Shown here one piece after another: positions 20,891-30,715 of a stretch of 64,000 nucleotides of DNA. The position numbers were made by a program, and so were the translations under genes. Position 1 is the stretch's first letter. Each line of letters begins with the position of its first letter. A model generated the notes under the pieces. That model searched no databases and was not told the DNA's origin. It saw nothing but the letters and a program-made list of their open reading frames with translations. Source of the DNA: Acetivibrio thermocellus ATCC 27405 (GTDB lineage Bacteria; Bacillota; Clostridia; Acetivibrionales; Acetivibrionaceae). The stretch spans positions 1,488,001-1,552,000 of the forward strand of contig NC_009012.1 of NCBI RefSeq assembly GCF_000015865.1, given 5' to 3'.

Positions 20891-22140
20891 CCTATATCCT
20901 TTCGATAGTGCATATCCTGGAACTTAATCTTTCCTACGCCCTCGTAAGCCTTCTTTATTGCCTCATCCAAAGTGTTTTCCATGGCCGTAACTCCCAGCAC
21001 ACGTCCTCCTGCGGTGTAATATTTGCCGTTTTCACGCTTTGTACCTGCGTGGAAGACCACTATGTTGGCATCTCTTTCCGCATCTTCAATACCTGATATC
21101 TCATAGCCGGTTTTATACTCTTTTGGGTATCCTCCCGAAGCCATGATTACGCACACACATGCACTGTCATTCCAGCTTATTTCAACTTCATCCAATCTTT
21201 CATCAATAACAGCTTCAAATATATCAATTATGTCGGTATTAAGCCTTGGAAGCACCACCTGGGTCTCCGGATCTCCGAATCTTGCATTATACTCCAGTAC
21301 TTTCGGGCCGTCTTTTGTGATAATAAGCCCAAAGTACAATACTCCCTTAAACTTCCTGCCTTCTTTCTCCATAGCCTCAATCGTGGGCTTGTAGATTCTT
21401 TCCATGCAGTACCTGTCAATTTCCTCTGTATATATCCTGCTGGGCGAAAATGTTCCCATACCTCCGGTATTAAGCCCCTGGTCATTGTCCAAAGCCCTCT
21501 TGTGGTCCTGGGAGGAAACCATGGTCTTTATGGTTTTTCCGTCGGTAAAGGCCAGCATTGATACCTCCTGACCCACCAAAAACTCTTCAATTACCACCTT
21601 GTTTCCGGCTTCACCAAAGACCTTGTCCTCCATGATGCTTTGAACCGCTTGTTTGGCCTCGTCAAAATTCTGTGCAATTATTACACCTTTGCCCAGCGCC
21701 AAACCATCGGCTTTCACAACCACCGGATATTTCTGATCCTGTAAATAATTTATGGCATCGGCGCTGTTTTCAAAAATTTCATATCTGGCAGTGGGTATAT
21801 TGTATTTCTTCATAAGATTTTTCGCAAAAGCCTTGCTGCTTTCAATCACGGCCGCCGCCTTGTTTGGTCCAAACGCTCTGATTCCCGCTTCCTCAAGAGC
21901 ATCAACCATACCGGCTGCAAGAGGGTCGTCAGGCGCAACCACTACCATGTCAATTTTCTTTTCCTTCGAAAAGTTTACAATTCCCTCTATATCCATTGCC
22001 TTTATCGGCACACACTCTGCTATTGCGGAAATTCCTCCGTTGCCGGGAGCACAGTACACTTTCTCCACCCTGGGACTTTGAACAATTTTCCATACCAATG
22101 CATGCTCACGGCCACCGCTTCCTACAACCAGTACCTTCAT
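20881..22140 (-). CDS. purD: Phosphoribosylamine-glycine ligase
   Basis: 419 residues. Second step of purine synthesis: phosphoribosylamine + glycine + ATP to GAR. Starts MKVLVVGSGGREHALVWKI. ATP-grasp signatures are KADGLALGKGV, the GGMGTFSP motif and EYNARFGDPETQ. Full length. The ATG is preceded by AAGGAGGAG. It is the last gene of the purE-F-M-N-H-D series, about 24 bases after purH. Confidence 0.98.
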   Translation of the reverse strand: MKVLVVGSGGREHALVWKIVQSPRVEKVYCAPGNGGISAIAECVPIKAMDIEGIVNFSKEKKIDMVVVAPDDPLAAGMVDALEEAGIRAFGPNKAAAVIESSKAFAKNLMKKYNIPTARYEIFENSADAINYLQDQKYPVVVKADGLALGKGVIIAQNFDEAKQAVQSIMEDKVFGEAGNKVVIEEFLVGQEVSMLAFTDGKTIKTMVSSQDHKRALDNDQGLNTGGMGTFSPSRIYTEEIDRYCMERIYKPTIEAMEKEGRKFKGVLYFGLIITKDGPKVLEYNARFGDPETQVVLPRLNTDIIDIFEAVIDERLDEVEISWNDSACVCVIMASGGYPKEYKTGYEISGIEDAERDANIVVFHAGTKRENGKYYTAGGRVLGVTAMENTLDEAIKKAYEGVGKIKFQDMHYRKDIGKK

Positions 22141-22164
22141 TTTACTCCTCCTTAAAGTTAATCA

Positions 22165-23709
22165 TCAATGCTTAAAATGTCTCATTCCCGTAAATACCAT
22201 TGCAATGCCATACTTGTTGCATGCATCAATGGATTCCTGATCCCTTATCGAGCCTCCGGGCTGGATAATTGCAGTAATGCCCGCAGCAGCTGCCGCCTCA
22301 ACACAGTCAGCAAACGGGAAGAAGGCATCCGATGCAAGAACGGCTCCTTTTGTCCTTTCCCCGCCATATTCAATGGCAATCTTGCAGGCCGTTACTCTGT
22401 TGGTCTGACCCGGTCCGACTCCAATAGTCTGCTTGCCCTTTGCCAGCGCAATACCGTTGGATTTGGTATGCTTTACAACTTTCATGGCAAAAATGAGATC
22501 TTCCAATTCTTCCTGGGTAGGTTTCTTTTCCGTAACAACTTTCAAATCGTCCATATTAAGAAGTTCACTGTTGTAATTTTGCACCAGCAAGCCTCCCGGC
22601 ACTTTCTTCATGTCATAAGTTCCCTTTGGAATTTTAGCCGAAATGTCCTCAAGCTGAAGCAGTCTTATGTTCTTCTTCTGGGTAAGAATTTTTAATGCCC
22701 CTTCAGTAAAGGACGGTGCGATAACTATCTCAACAAAAATCTTGTTTATTTCCTCGGCCGTTTTTTCGTCAATTTCCCTGTTGGCCGCAATAATACCGCC
22801 GAATATGGACACAGGATCCGCCTCATATGCCTTTATATAAGCATCATATATATTTGAAGCACTTGCCACACCACACGGATTTGCATGTTTCACCGCCACC
22901 ACGGTGGGTTCGTCAAACTCTTTTATGATTTCTATGGCACCGTTTGCATCATTTATATTGTTATAGGAAAGTTCCTTTCCGTGCAGCTGTTTTGCAGCCG
23001 TTATACAGCCGACATTCGCTCCCACTTCTTTATAGAACACCGCTTTTTGGTGGGGATTTTCACCATATCTCATATCCTGGACCTTTTCAAAGGTCAGAGA
23101 AAGGGTTTGAGGGAACTCGTCTTCTCCGATTTGCTCTCTTAAATACTTTGCAATTAAAGTATCATAATGACTTGTATGTTCAAACACTTTATATGCCAGC
23201 TTGAACTTGGTTTTCAATGATACATCCTTCGTAGTCTTAAGCTCTTCCAATACGGCAGCATAGTCTGAAGGGTCAACAATTACAACCACGTCCTGATAAT
23301 TCTTTGCCGCAGCTCTAATCATTGTAGGTCCGCCTATATCAATATTTTCAATTGCCTCCGAAAGGTCAACGTTTTCTTTTAATATCGTCTGCTTGAACGG
23401 ATAAAGATTGATGATTACCATGTCTATTGTCTCTATGTTAAGCTCTTTCAGCTGTCTCATATGTTCCTCATTGCTTCTTATTGCAAGAATTCCCGCATGA
23501 ACTTTGGGATGAAGGGTTTTTACCCTTCCGTCAAGACATTCCGGAAAACCGGTAACATCCGATATGTTTATTACCTTTATACCGGCATCACTCAATGTCT
23601 TTGCAGTACCACCGGTGGAAATAATATCAACTCCCATGCTTTGAAGTTCACGGGCCATTTCAACAATTCCCGTCTTGTCGGATACACTTATCAGTGCACG
23701 CTTTATCAT
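22165..23709 (-). CDS. purH: Bifunctional AICAR transformylase/IMP cyclohydrolase
   Basis: 514 residues. Catalyses the last two steps to IMP. N-terminal MGS-like IMP cyclohydrolase domain (~1-195: [25 protein letters not shown]) and C-terminal transformylase domain with [29 protein letters not shown] and [10 protein letters not shown]. Length matches the family. The ATG follows AAGGAGTG. It is 63 bases downstream of purN in the same operon. Confidence 0.98.
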   Translation of the reverse strand: MIKRALISVSDKTGIVEMARELQSMGVDIISTGGTAKTLSDAGIKVINISDVTGFPECLDGRVKTLHPKVHAGILAIRSNEEHMRQLKELNIETIDMVIINLYPFKQTILKENVDLSEAIENIDIGGPTMIRAAAKNYQDVVVIVDPSDYAAVLEELKTTKDVSLKTKFKLAYKVFEHTSHYDTLIAKYLREQIGEDEFPQTLSLTFEKVQDMRYGENPHQKAVFYKEVGANVGCITAAKQLHGKELSYNNINDANGAIEIIKEFDEPTVVAVKHANPCGVASASNIYDAYIKAYEADPVSIFGGIIAANREIDEKTAEEINKIFVEIVIAPSFTEGALKILTQKKNIRLLQLEDISAKIPKGTYDMKKVPGGLLVQNYNSELLNMDDLKVVTEKKPTQEELEDLIFAMKVVKHTKSNGIALAKGKQTIGVGPGQTNRVTACKIAIEYGGERTKGAVLASDAFFPFADCVEAAAAAGITAIIQPGGSIRDQESIDACNKYGIAMVFTGMRHFKH

Positions 23710-23772
23710 ACTATCACTCCTTTTTTAGTTTATAGCAAAACTTAAGCAAAATTCTGCAAACTTTCTGTCAAC

Positions 23773-24402
23773 TTAATTATCCTTAATTCTAACTTTCCTT
23801 CCATCGATTTCAAGCCTTCCTTCGGCAAAAAGCTTTATGGCCTCAGGGAGAATTTCCCACTCCGCCTCCTCCATCACCCTCTTCTGGAGAGTTTCGGGAG
23901 TGTCATCGTCCCTTATGTACACAGCTTTCTGCAGAATAATAGGTCCGCTGTCGGCTTCAACGTCAACAAAATGGACCGTTGCTCCGGTCACTTTGACCCC
24001 GTATTCCAGCGCCTTCTGATGAGGAATTATGCCATAATAGCCTTTGCCGCAGAAAGCAGGTATCAAAGAAGGATGAATGTTGATTATCCTGTTTTCAAAC
24101 CGTTTTACAAAGTTTTCTCCCAGTATGGACAAAAATCCCGCCATAACAATAAGGCCCACTTCGCAGCGTTCAAAATGCTGTATCAGCGCTTCCCCGTATT
24201 CATGCACCGAAGGATAATCTTTTCTGGCAATGCAAACCGCCGGAATATTGTGTTTTTTGGCTCTTTCAAGGGCATACACATTGGGTTTGCTCGACACAAC
24301 GGTAACAATCGAGCAGTCCTTTATATAGCCGCTTTCAATTCTATCAATTATAGCCTGAAGATTTGTTCCCCCTCCGGAAACCAACACACCAATTCTTAAC
24401 AT
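23773..24402 (-). CDS. purN: GAR transformylase (10-formyl-THF dependent)
   Basis: 209 residues. Formylates GAR using 10-formyltetrahydrofolate. [16 protein letters not shown] phosphate-binding N-terminus; catalytic Asn-His pair in [12 protein letters not shown] and the Asp of [11 protein letters not shown]; folate-site [12 protein letters not shown]. Its start overlaps the 3' end of purM by seven bases, which implies translational coupling. Confidence 0.97.
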   Translation of the reverse strand: MLRIGVLVSGGGTNLQAIIDRIESGYIKDCSIVTVVSSKPNVYALERAKKHNIPAVCIARKDYPSVHEYGEALIQHFERCEVGLIVMAGFLSILGENFVKRFENRIINIHPSLIPAFCGKGYYGIIPHQKALEYGVKVTGATVHFVDVEADSGPIILQKAVYIRDDDTPETLQKRVMEEAEWEILPEAIKLFAEGRLEIDGRKVRIKDN

Positions 24403-25418
24403 ATTTCAAGCCCTTCCTTGTCTGATACAACTTCTCCGATTATGTAAGCCTGCTCTTTATCCTTGTTCAAATACTCCACAACACTGTTTGCAATTTCAGC
24501 ATCCACGGCAATTGTCATACCTATTCCCATGTTAAAGGTATTGTACATATCCATTTCGTCAAGGTTTCCAAGATCTTTTAAGAGAGTGAATATCGGAAGT
24601 ACAGGCCAGCTACCCCTGACTACTTTGACTCCCAAACCTTGAGGCAGCATTCTCGGTATGTTTTCAATGAATCCTCCGCCTGTAATATGGGCAATTCCCT
24701 TGATTTCAAACTTTTCTTTCAAATCCAGGATCGTCTTGACATACAGTCTTGTGGGCTTTATAAGCTCTTCACCCAAAGTGGTTCCAAGCATCTTAATCTC
24801 TTCCGCAAGTTTTTTCGCAGTAGGCGCCAAAATCTTCCTTACAAGGGAATATCCATTGCTGTGAATACCTGATGACGCAAGTCCTATTAATTTGTCCCCC
24901 GCCTTGATTTTACTGCCGTCTATAATCTTGCTTTTTTCCACTATTCCGACCGCAAATCCGGCCAAATCATATTCATCCTCAGGATAAAATCCCGGCATTT
25001 CCGCCGTTTCTCCTCCGATTAGGGCACATCCTGCTTCAACACATCCGTCGGCTATACCTTTCACAATCTGAGCCACTTTTTCGGGACGGTTTTTGCCCAA
25101 GGCTATATAGTCGAGGAAAAACAGAGGTTCCGCACCACTGCACACAATATCATTTACACACATCGCCACACAGTCAATACCAACGGTATCATGCTTGTCC
25201 AGCAGGAAAGCAATTTTCAGTTTTGTACCCACGCCATCAGTTCCTGATACAAGAACGGGTTCCGAATATTTATCTTTGTTTAAGCCAAACAATCCACCAA
25301 AGCCACCTATATCAGTAAGCACCTCAGGCCTGAATGTCCTTTTTACATCATTTCTCATAAGCCTGACCGCTTCATAACCGGCTTCCACATCAACACCCGC
25401 ATCTTTATATGTAGTCAT
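24396..25418 (-). CDS. purM: AIR synthetase
   Basis: 340 residues from ATG 25418, seven bases after GGAGG; an in-frame TTG directly before it is less likely. Converts FGAM to AIR with ATP. Motifs: [51 protein letters not shown] and the C-terminal TFNMGIGM. Full length. The gap to purF is about 90 bases without a terminator, so one operon is likely. Confidence 0.97.
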   Translation of the reverse strand: MTTYKDAGVDVEAGYEAVRLMRNDVKRTFRPEVLTDIGGFGGLFGLNKDKYSEPVLVSGTDGVGTKLKIAFLLDKHDTVGIDCVAMCVNDIVCSGAEPLFFLDYIALGKNRPEKVAQIVKGIADGCVEAGCALIGGETAEMPGFYPEDEYDLAGFAVGIVEKSKIIDGSKIKAGDKLIGLASSGIHSNGYSLVRKILAPTAKKLAEEIKMLGTTLGEELIKPTRLYVKTILDLKEKFEIKGIAHITGGGFIENIPRMLPQGLGVKVVRGSWPVLPIFTLLKDLGNLDEMDMYNTFNMGIGMTIAVDAEIANSVVEYLNKDKEQAYIIGEVVSDKEGLEIC

Positions 25419-25510
25419 CAAAGTACCTCCTAATTACAAATGAAATAAATTATATATAATAGATTTCAGCAATTATTTTAGCAATTAACAAATATTATGT
25501 ACAACTATCA

Positions 25511-26977
25511 TTACCCGCAACTATACTTGCTGGCATCTTTAGGTACTTCCATCGGATATTTGCCTGTGAAGCATCCGGTACAAAAACCGCATTTTGCTCC
25601 CACCGGCGTTTTCAAGAGCCCTTCGAGACTTAAGTACCCAAGGCTGTCCGCACCTGTCATCTTTCTGATTTCCTCAACGGAACATTCCGCCGCAATAAGC
25701 TGGGACCTGCTCGATGTGTCAACTCCAAAGAAACATGGATACATATAAGGCGGAGAGCTGATTCTCATATGAACTTCCTTCGCACCGGCATCCCTTAAAA
25801 TTTGAACAAGTCTCTTGCTGGTAGTACCTCTGACTATTGAGTCATCTATCATAACAACCCTTTTACCGTTAACGGCTTCCTTCAAAGCATTAAGCTTAAT
25901 TTTCACTCCGCTTTCCCTCTGTCCCTGTTCCGGCTGAATAAAGGTTCTTCCGATATATTTGTTTTTTATAAGTCCCAAATCATAAGGTATTCCCGACTCC
26001 ATGGAATAACCCAGTGCCGCGGATACACCCGAATCCGGAACTCCGAAAACAAGGTCGGCTTCCACAGGATGCTCCCGGGCAAGCCTTCTTCCGGCCTCAA
26101 TTCTCGCTCTGTGAACACTTACACCGTCAATATAGCTGTCGGGTCTTGCAAAGTAAATATACTCAAAAATGCAAAGTGCCGTCTTTTCCGGAACTTCCGT
26201 TTGTATTGAAGTCATTCCGCTCTCTTCAATAACGATAATCTCTCCGGGATTTACATCTCTTACATATTCGGCATCTACTGCATCAAGAGCGCAAGTCTCT
26301 GAAGCAAGAACATAGGAATCATCTATACGGCCGATGCAAAGCGGTCTTATACCGTGAGGGTCTCTGATACCAATAAGCTTGTTTGGTGTGAGAATAACCA
26401 GCGAATACGCACCTTTTATCTCCTTCATTACCTTGACAATGGCCTCTTCAATATTGTTGCTGGTCAGCCTGAATCTTGAAATCAAATTCAAAATTACCTC
26501 GGAATCTATAGTCGACTGGAATATAATACCCTCTTCCTCAAGTTTTTCTCTTATCTTTGCGGCATTAACAAGATTGCCGTTATGAGCCATGGCCATCTGT
26601 CCGTTCTTGTACTTTATAACCATAGGCTGGGAGTTTTCCCTGCTGCTCGCACCGGTAGTCGAATATCTCACATGTCCTATTGCAATTTTGCCTTTGAGAC
26701 TGTTTAAAATTTTTTCATTGAAAATCTCGGGAACAAGCCCCATGTCCTTGTGAAAGAGAAGTGTCCCACCATTGTTGACGGCAATTCCCGCACTTTCCTG
26801 TCCTCTGTGCTGAAGCGCATAAAGGGCATAATAAGTCAGACGTGCGGTATCCAAATTACCTTTACTGTAAATACCGAAAACTCCACACTCTTCTTTCGGC
26901 TTGTCAAACCCAAACTCATCTTTTTTCAACAAATTGTGTACGTAATTAAAATGCTTTCCCCTTATTACATCAAACAT
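25511..26977 (-). CDS. purF: Amidophosphoribosyltransferase (Fe-S, B. subtilis type)
   Basis: 488 residues. Commits PRPP to purine synthesis using glutamine. A 30-residue propeptide precedes the N-terminal nucleophile Cys31 (ECGVFGIYS). Ntn glutaminase motifs RGQESAGIA and IGHVRYSTTG are present, and the PRPP loop is VVMIDDSIVRGTTS. Four cysteines at positions expected for the 4Fe-4S cluster of the B. subtilis class (ALCIFEY, YPCFFG, KCGFCTGC) mark an oxygen-sensitive enzyme, fitting an anaerobe. The ATG follows AAGGAG. Confidence 0.98.
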   Translation of the reverse strand: MFDVIRGKHFNYVHNLLKKDEFGFDKPKEECGVFGIYSKGNLDTARLTYYALYALQHRGQESAGIAVNNGGTLLFHKDMGLVPEIFNEKILNSLKGKIAIGHVRYSTTGASSRENSQPMVIKYKNGQMAMAHNGNLVNAAKIREKLEEEGIIFQSTIDSEVILNLISRFRLTSNNIEEAIVKVMKEIKGAYSLVILTPNKLIGIRDPHGIRPLCIGRIDDSYVLASETCALDAVDAEYVRDVNPGEIIVIEESGMTSIQTEVPEKTALCIFEYIYFARPDSYIDGVSVHRARIEAGRRLAREHPVEADLVFGVPDSGVSAALGYSMESGIPYDLGLIKNKYIGRTFIQPEQGQRESGVKIKLNALKEAVNGKRVVMIDDSIVRGTTSKRLVQILRDAGAKEVHMRISSPPYMYPCFFGVDTSSRSQLIAAECSVEEIRKMTGADSLGYLSLEGLLKTPVGAKCGFCTGCFTGKYPMEVPKDASKYSCG

Positions 26978-27027
26978 AGCTTTTACTCCTTATATCAGTT
27001 TGGTATAATTTACCTGAATATGAGTTG

Positions 27028-27549
27028 TTAAAGTTCTTTTATCTTTTCCTGAAGAGCTTTGTTCTTCTCTTCAACCTTTTTCTCAAGCTGCTTTTTATAT
27101 TCCTTCATTTTGTCCCTGAGATCCTTGTAAGCAGTTGACAATATCTGAACCGCAAGCAAAGCAGCATTTTCCGCACCGTCTATCGCAACCGTGGCAACCG
27201 GAATTCCTGAAGGCATTTGAACTATAGACAGCAGTGAATCAAGCCCGTCCATTGTAGATGATTTAATTGGCACACCGATAACCGGAAGGGGCGTAAATGC
27301 TGCCAGAACTCCCGGCAAATGAGCCGCTTTTCCCGCACCGGCTATTATAACATCAAAACCGTTTTCTTCGGCACCTTTAGCGAACTCAGCCGCTTTGTCG
27401 GGTGTCCTGTGGGCCGAGCAAACTATTGCCGAAACCTCCACATCAAACTGCTTTAAGACCTTGATGCAGTTCTGTAAAACTGAAAAATCGGAATCACTCC
27501 CCATTACAACAGCAACTTTTGGTTTTTTTTCAACATTGGTCACACCCAT
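27028..27549 (-). CDS. purE: N5-CAIR mutase PurE (class I)
   Basis: 173 residues. Core PurE domain: VAVVMGSDSDFSVLQ, CSAHRTPDKAAEFA, IAGAGKAAHLPGVLA and PVIGVPIKSS. These are class I mutase signatures, normally partnered with PurK, which is not in this window. A C-terminal extension (~140-173) is strongly charged and coiled-coil-like (KMKEYKKQLEKKVEEKNK). First gene of the six-gene pur run, with GGGGAGG before its ATG. purC, purB and the purL/Q/S genes are missing here, so they must lie elsewhere. Confidence 0.96.
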   Translation of the reverse strand: MGVTNVEKKPKVAVVMGSDSDFSVLQNCIKVLKQFDVEVSAIVCSAHRTPDKAAEFAKGAEENGFDVIIAGAGKAAHLPGVLAAFTPLPVIGVPIKSSTMDGLDSLLSIVQMPSGIPVATVAIDGAENAALLAVQILSTAYKDLRDKMKEYKKQLEKKVEEKNKALQEKIKEL

Positions 27550-27635
27550 AGTTCAACCTCCCCAAAAATTTGAAATATAGTTGTATTGTTGAATTATATA
27601 TTCTTACATAAATATCACGTACCAAAATTAGCCAT

Positions 27636-27682
27636 CAGAAAACATAAAAGTCTGATCCAATCGGATCAAACTTTTATGTGCA
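27636..27682 (-). terminator. Terminator after the purine permease
   Basis: Minus strand ACATAAAAGT-TGATCC-GATT-GGATCA-ACTTTTATGT, a long stem of about 16 pairs with a short T-run (TTTTC). It lies just past the permease stop and separates it from purE. The weak T-run may allow some read-through into the pur operon. Confidence 0.7.
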
Positions 27683-27686
27683 ATAT

Positions 27687-29084
27687 TCATAGCTTTAAAG
27701 CGGAAAATACGAAATTCAGTATAAAAAGCAACACTACTACATAAAGGATTGGATGTACCTCTTTTGCTTTGCCTTTTACAATTTTTGTTATTACATAGAA
27801 TACAAAACCTGCCGCAACTCCGTTTGAAATGCTGTATGTAAAAGGCATTACAACAACCGTGAAAAATGCTGAAACCGCTTCTTCAAACTCATCCCATTTT
27901 ATCTTGGCAAGGGACTCCATCATCAAAATACCCACTACAATAAGTGCCGGAGCAGTTGCGGCGGATGTTACCATACCGGCAATCGGTGACAGGAACAATG
28001 CCAGGAAGAAAAACAATGCGGTGAAAACCGATGTAAGACCGGTTCTTCCTCCCACGCTGATTCCTGCAGCACTTTCAACATAAGTGGTAGTATTGCTTGT
28101 ACCTAAAAGTGCTCCTATTGACGTTGCAGTTGAGTCTGCAAACAAAGCCTTATCCAGTCTTGATTTAAATCCTTTGCCTGAGTGAAGTGCTTTTTCGTCT
28201 TCTTCGTCAAAAATTCCGGTCTTTCTGCCAGTTCCCAGGAATGTTCCTATTGTATCAAAAGTATCCGATAGGCTGAAGGCAAGTATCGTGGCCAAGACTG
28301 TCGGTATCTTCGCCGGATCAGTGAAAAGTCCCGCCAAATCAAGCTTTAAGAAAGTCGGTGATATTGACGGGGGCAAAAAGTTTGACGCTGTCAGTTCCGG
28401 AATAGGTGTTATGCCCATAAACAGTCCAATCACTGTGGTTGCCATAATCCCCCAAAGTATTGCTCCCCTGACTTTTAAAAGCATTAAAACAACCGTAATT
28501 ACAAGCCCGATTAATGCCAATTGAGTTACCGGATCGGTAAAGTCGGCAAGAGCCGGAACAATGTCTCCTGAAACCACGTTTCCATTGGGAAGTGTAGTAT
28601 AAGTGCCGCTGCTGACTGTAAAATCCAATAAATGCGCCTGTTTAATTCCTATGTATGTTATAAACAGGCCTATTCCTCCGCTTATAGCATACTGGAGGGA
28701 TTGAGGTATTGCCGCTATCAGCATCTTTCTAATTCTTGTGACGGTAATAAGTATGTTTATCAGTCCGCAAAGAAAAACCAGTGCCAAAGCCTGCTGCCAG
28801 GTAAATCCCTGTCCCAAAACAACGGTGTATGCAAAGAATGCGTTAAGCCCCATTCCCGGAGCTTGGGCATACGGAACGTTTGCCACCAATCCCATTATCA
28901 ATGTACCGATTATTGCTGCAAGTATTGTTGCAACAAACACAGCACCTTTGTCCATTCCCGAAGCTTCCAGGGTATTGGGATTGACAAAAATAACATATGC
29001 CATCGTTACGAAAGTAGTTAAACCTGCTATAAATTCCGTCCTGACATTTGTGCCGTTTTCCTTGAGCTTAAAGAACTTTTCCAT
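27687..29084 (-). CDS. pbuG: Guanine/hypoxanthine permease, PbuG/AzgA type
   Basis: 465 residues, about 12 or more membrane segments. NCS2 AzgA-branch signatures are AQAPGMGLNAFFAY in the third segment, SDTFDTIGTFLGTG, and the SSIGALLGTSNTTTYVESA-type loop (here TATSIGALLGTSNTTTYVES). It would import hypoxanthine, guanine or adenine by proton symport. AGGAGGAG precedes the ATG. Its location directly upstream of the de novo pur operon, with a PurBox-like operator and an attenuator-like leader, fits control by purine supply. The exact nucleobase is not deducible. Confidence 0.92.
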   Translation of the reverse strand: MEKFFKLKENGTNVRTEFIAGLTTFVTMAYVIFVNPNTLEASGMDKGAVFVATILAAIIGTLIMGLVANVPYAQAPGMGLNAFFAYTVVLGQGFTWQQALALVFLCGLINILITVTRIRKMLIAAIPQSLQYAISGGIGLFITYIGIKQAHLLDFTVSSGTYTTLPNGNVVSGDIVPALADFTDPVTQLALIGLVITVVLMLLKVRGAILWGIMATTVIGLFMGITPIPELTASNFLPPSISPTFLKLDLAGLFTDPAKIPTVLATILAFSLSDTFDTIGTFLGTGRKTGIFDEEDEKALHSGKGFKSRLDKALFADSTATSIGALLGTSNTTTYVESAAGISVGGRTGLTSVFTALFFFLALFLSPIAGMVTSAATAPALIVVGILMMESLAKIKWDEFEEAVSAFFTVVVMPFTYSISNGVAAGFVFYVITKIVKGKAKEVHPILYVVVLLFILNFVFSALKL

Positions 29085-29123
29085 AAGACTCCTCCTTCAT
29101 CCTTTCGGACTTAATAAAAGTTT

Positions 29124-29256
29124 GAAATAAAAATGGGCTGGCAGAACCAACCCTCCAAACCGATACAACAAAACGATGTCCTTAACCGCCAAAACTTCTG
29201 CTTCTTCGAACAAAAGAACATTTTCATCCTTGTCCGAACTAAACCTGCCTTTTACA
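29124..29256 (-). promoter_or_regulatory. Structured leader with terminator, candidate riboswitch/attenuator for the permease
   Basis: Minus-strand transcript from about 29256. A stem UUCGGACAA/UUGUUCGAA pairs 29238-29230 with 29213-29205. Near the end GGGUUGG-UUCUG-CCAGCCC (29153-29135) is followed by AUUUUUAUUU, an intrinsic terminator placed before the permease ribosome site. GCAGAA at 29201-29196 can pair with UUCUGC inside the terminator (29146-29141), offering an antiterminator. The classical guanine-riboswitch core is not visible, so the ligand or protein is unknown. Confidence 0.55.
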
Positions 29257-29262
29257 TAAATA

Positions 29263-29292
29263 ATACTATCAAAACAAAGTACGGCTTGTCAA
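29263..29292 (-). promoter_or_regulatory. Promoter of the purine permease
   Basis: Minus strand TTGACA (29292-29287, perfect -35), 18-base spacer, TAGTAT (29268-29263). It lies about 180 bases upstream of the start codon, leaving room for the leader RNA. Confidence 0.75.
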
Positions 29293-29306
29293 CGAAAGTT
29301 ATCAAA

Positions 29307-29351
29307 AAATACGAACATTATTTTAAATTTTTGAGGTTAATATTCGTTTTT
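29307..29351 (-). promoter_or_regulatory. Inverted PurBox-like pair (candidate PurR operator)
   Basis: Two inverted copies of a PurBox-like element: AAATACGAACATT read on the plus strand at 29307-29319, and AAAAACGAATATT as the complement of 29339-29351, 19 bases apart, just upstream of the -35 box. B. subtilis PurR binds paired AWWWCCGAACWWT boxes at a similar distance upstream of its promoters. The first CG base is A here in both copies. Part of the distal box can also form a small TTCGT/ACGAA hairpin. Confidence 0.45.
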
Positions 29352-29378
29352 TTACGAAATTATAAGCTTACATAATAT

Positions 29379-30389
29379 TTATCCGGCCAAAGTCAGCAAA
29401 TAAACCACAAAGGGCATTGTCACAATCCCCAGTATTGTCGTTATAAACACGTTTTCGGTGGCGAGCCTGTAATCAGAACCGTACTGCTCCGCCAAAGCGG
29501 GAACAATTGTGGCACACGGCATCGAAAGCTGCAGTATGATTACCGCTTTCACAAGAGGTTCTACAAAATCCACAAAAGAAAATACGAACAAAGCAATACA
29601 CGGAATCAGGATAAGTTTAAACAAAGCTAAAACAAATATAGGGTATCTTTTTAATAAATCCTTCGTACTGCTTATTTTCGTTTCAGACAATATCAGGCCT
29701 ATAAAAAGCATTGACAAAGGAACCGTAGCCTCTCCTATAGGAGTAAATGCATTGGCTATGAATCCGCCTATATCATAAATGTATGGAATGCCGTCTATAA
29801 ATCCTTTGAAATTTGACTTTATCAGCATAATAACAAGACCTGTTGCAAAAGCTATGGTATTGGCATTTACAAGATGCTTTAAATTATCTTTCACACTCAC
29901 CTTGTTGTGCCTGTTTACGAGAAAAATTCCCAAAGTCCATAAAACAGCGTCATTCGCCAAATTGTAAAACACAGCATAGATTAAAATACCGTCTCCATAA
30001 AGTGACCTTAAAAGGGGAAAAGCCAGATAAATTACGTTTCCAAACATGAAATGCATTTTAAATACGTTCGCAGTTGCCCCTTCAAGTTTTAATATCTTTC
30101 CGGCAAAATGCCCCACTACAAAGGAAAACATTATAAATACTACCGCCAAAAGGAATATCCACATTCCGTTTATCAGAATGTCTTTAGTAAAATTTCGTCC
30201 CGCCAGGGTCGTAAAAATCAGGAGCGGTGCCGTAAGCTTTATTACCGTTCTTGAAAGCACTGATCCCGAATTATCCGGAAGATAACGGGTTTTACCTGCA
30301 ATAAACCCTATGAGTCCCATTATCACTAAAACAGAAATTTGATTGACTAAAATTCGTATTTGCTCCGTAAGGCTTTGAACATCGACCAT
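29379..30389 (-). CDS. AEC-family permease (auxin efflux carrier-like)
   Basis: 336 residues from ATG 30389, which follows GGGAG. An ORF extension to 30464 has no ribosome site, and the longer form would add a polar leader unusual for the family. Ten or so hydrophobic segments include ISVLVIMGLIGFIAGK and a C-terminal MPCATIVPALAEQYGSD, the conserved crossover region of AEC transporters. Members export or import small organic anions such as malate. Substrate unknown. It ends about 30 bases before the permease PurBox region. Confidence 0.85.
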   Translation of the reverse strand: MVDVQSLTEQIRILVNQISVLVIMGLIGFIAGKTRYLPDNSGSVLSRTVIKLTAPLLIFTTLAGRNFTKDILINGMWIFLLAVVFIMFSFVVGHFAGKILKLEGATANVFKMHFMFGNVIYLAFPLLRSLYGDGILIYAVFYNLANDAVLWTLGIFLVNRHNKVSVKDNLKHLVNANTIAFATGLVIMLIKSNFKGFIDGIPYIYDIGGFIANAFTPIGEATVPLSMLFIGLILSETKISSTKDLLKRYPIFVLALFKLILIPCIALFVFSFVDFVEPLVKAVIILQLSMPCATIVPALAEQYGSDYRLATENVFITTILGIVTMPFVVYLLTLAG

Positions 30390-30489
30390 TTTTATAACTC
30401 CCGCAAAATATTTGTCAAACTGCCTTGAGATACTCCGTTTAGCCGTATCCCCATATATCGACATTTTTTTAGCAGCGTGACCGAGTGAT

Positions 30490-30518
30490 ATGATAACATA
30501 TTAGCAGGAGCTTTTCAA
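30490..30518 (-). promoter_or_regulatory. Promoter for the AEC permease
   Basis: Minus strand TTGAAA (30518-30513), 17-base spacer, TATCAT (30495-30490), giving a leader of about 95 bases before the chosen ATG at 30389. Confidence 0.55.
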
Positions 30519-30715
30519 CAATTATAATTTGATATGTCAATTGTAATTTGGATATGTTCAGTCTAATGCAATGACTTCGTTTTTTTTAACCTGTCTAATA
30601 TCCGCCGATTTTTTAAAGCTTTACACATCCTGGTTTCCATCCGGTTTCAATGCCATTGAATGAAAAACAAACATCTTTTTTTATTTTTAAACTTAACCGT
30701 AATACTTTGTGACAG

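Noticed and set aside
29085-29260. Classical guanine/adenine riboswitch before the purine permease
   Set aside because: The conserved purine-aptamer core sequences are not found on the coding strand, although a terminator is present.
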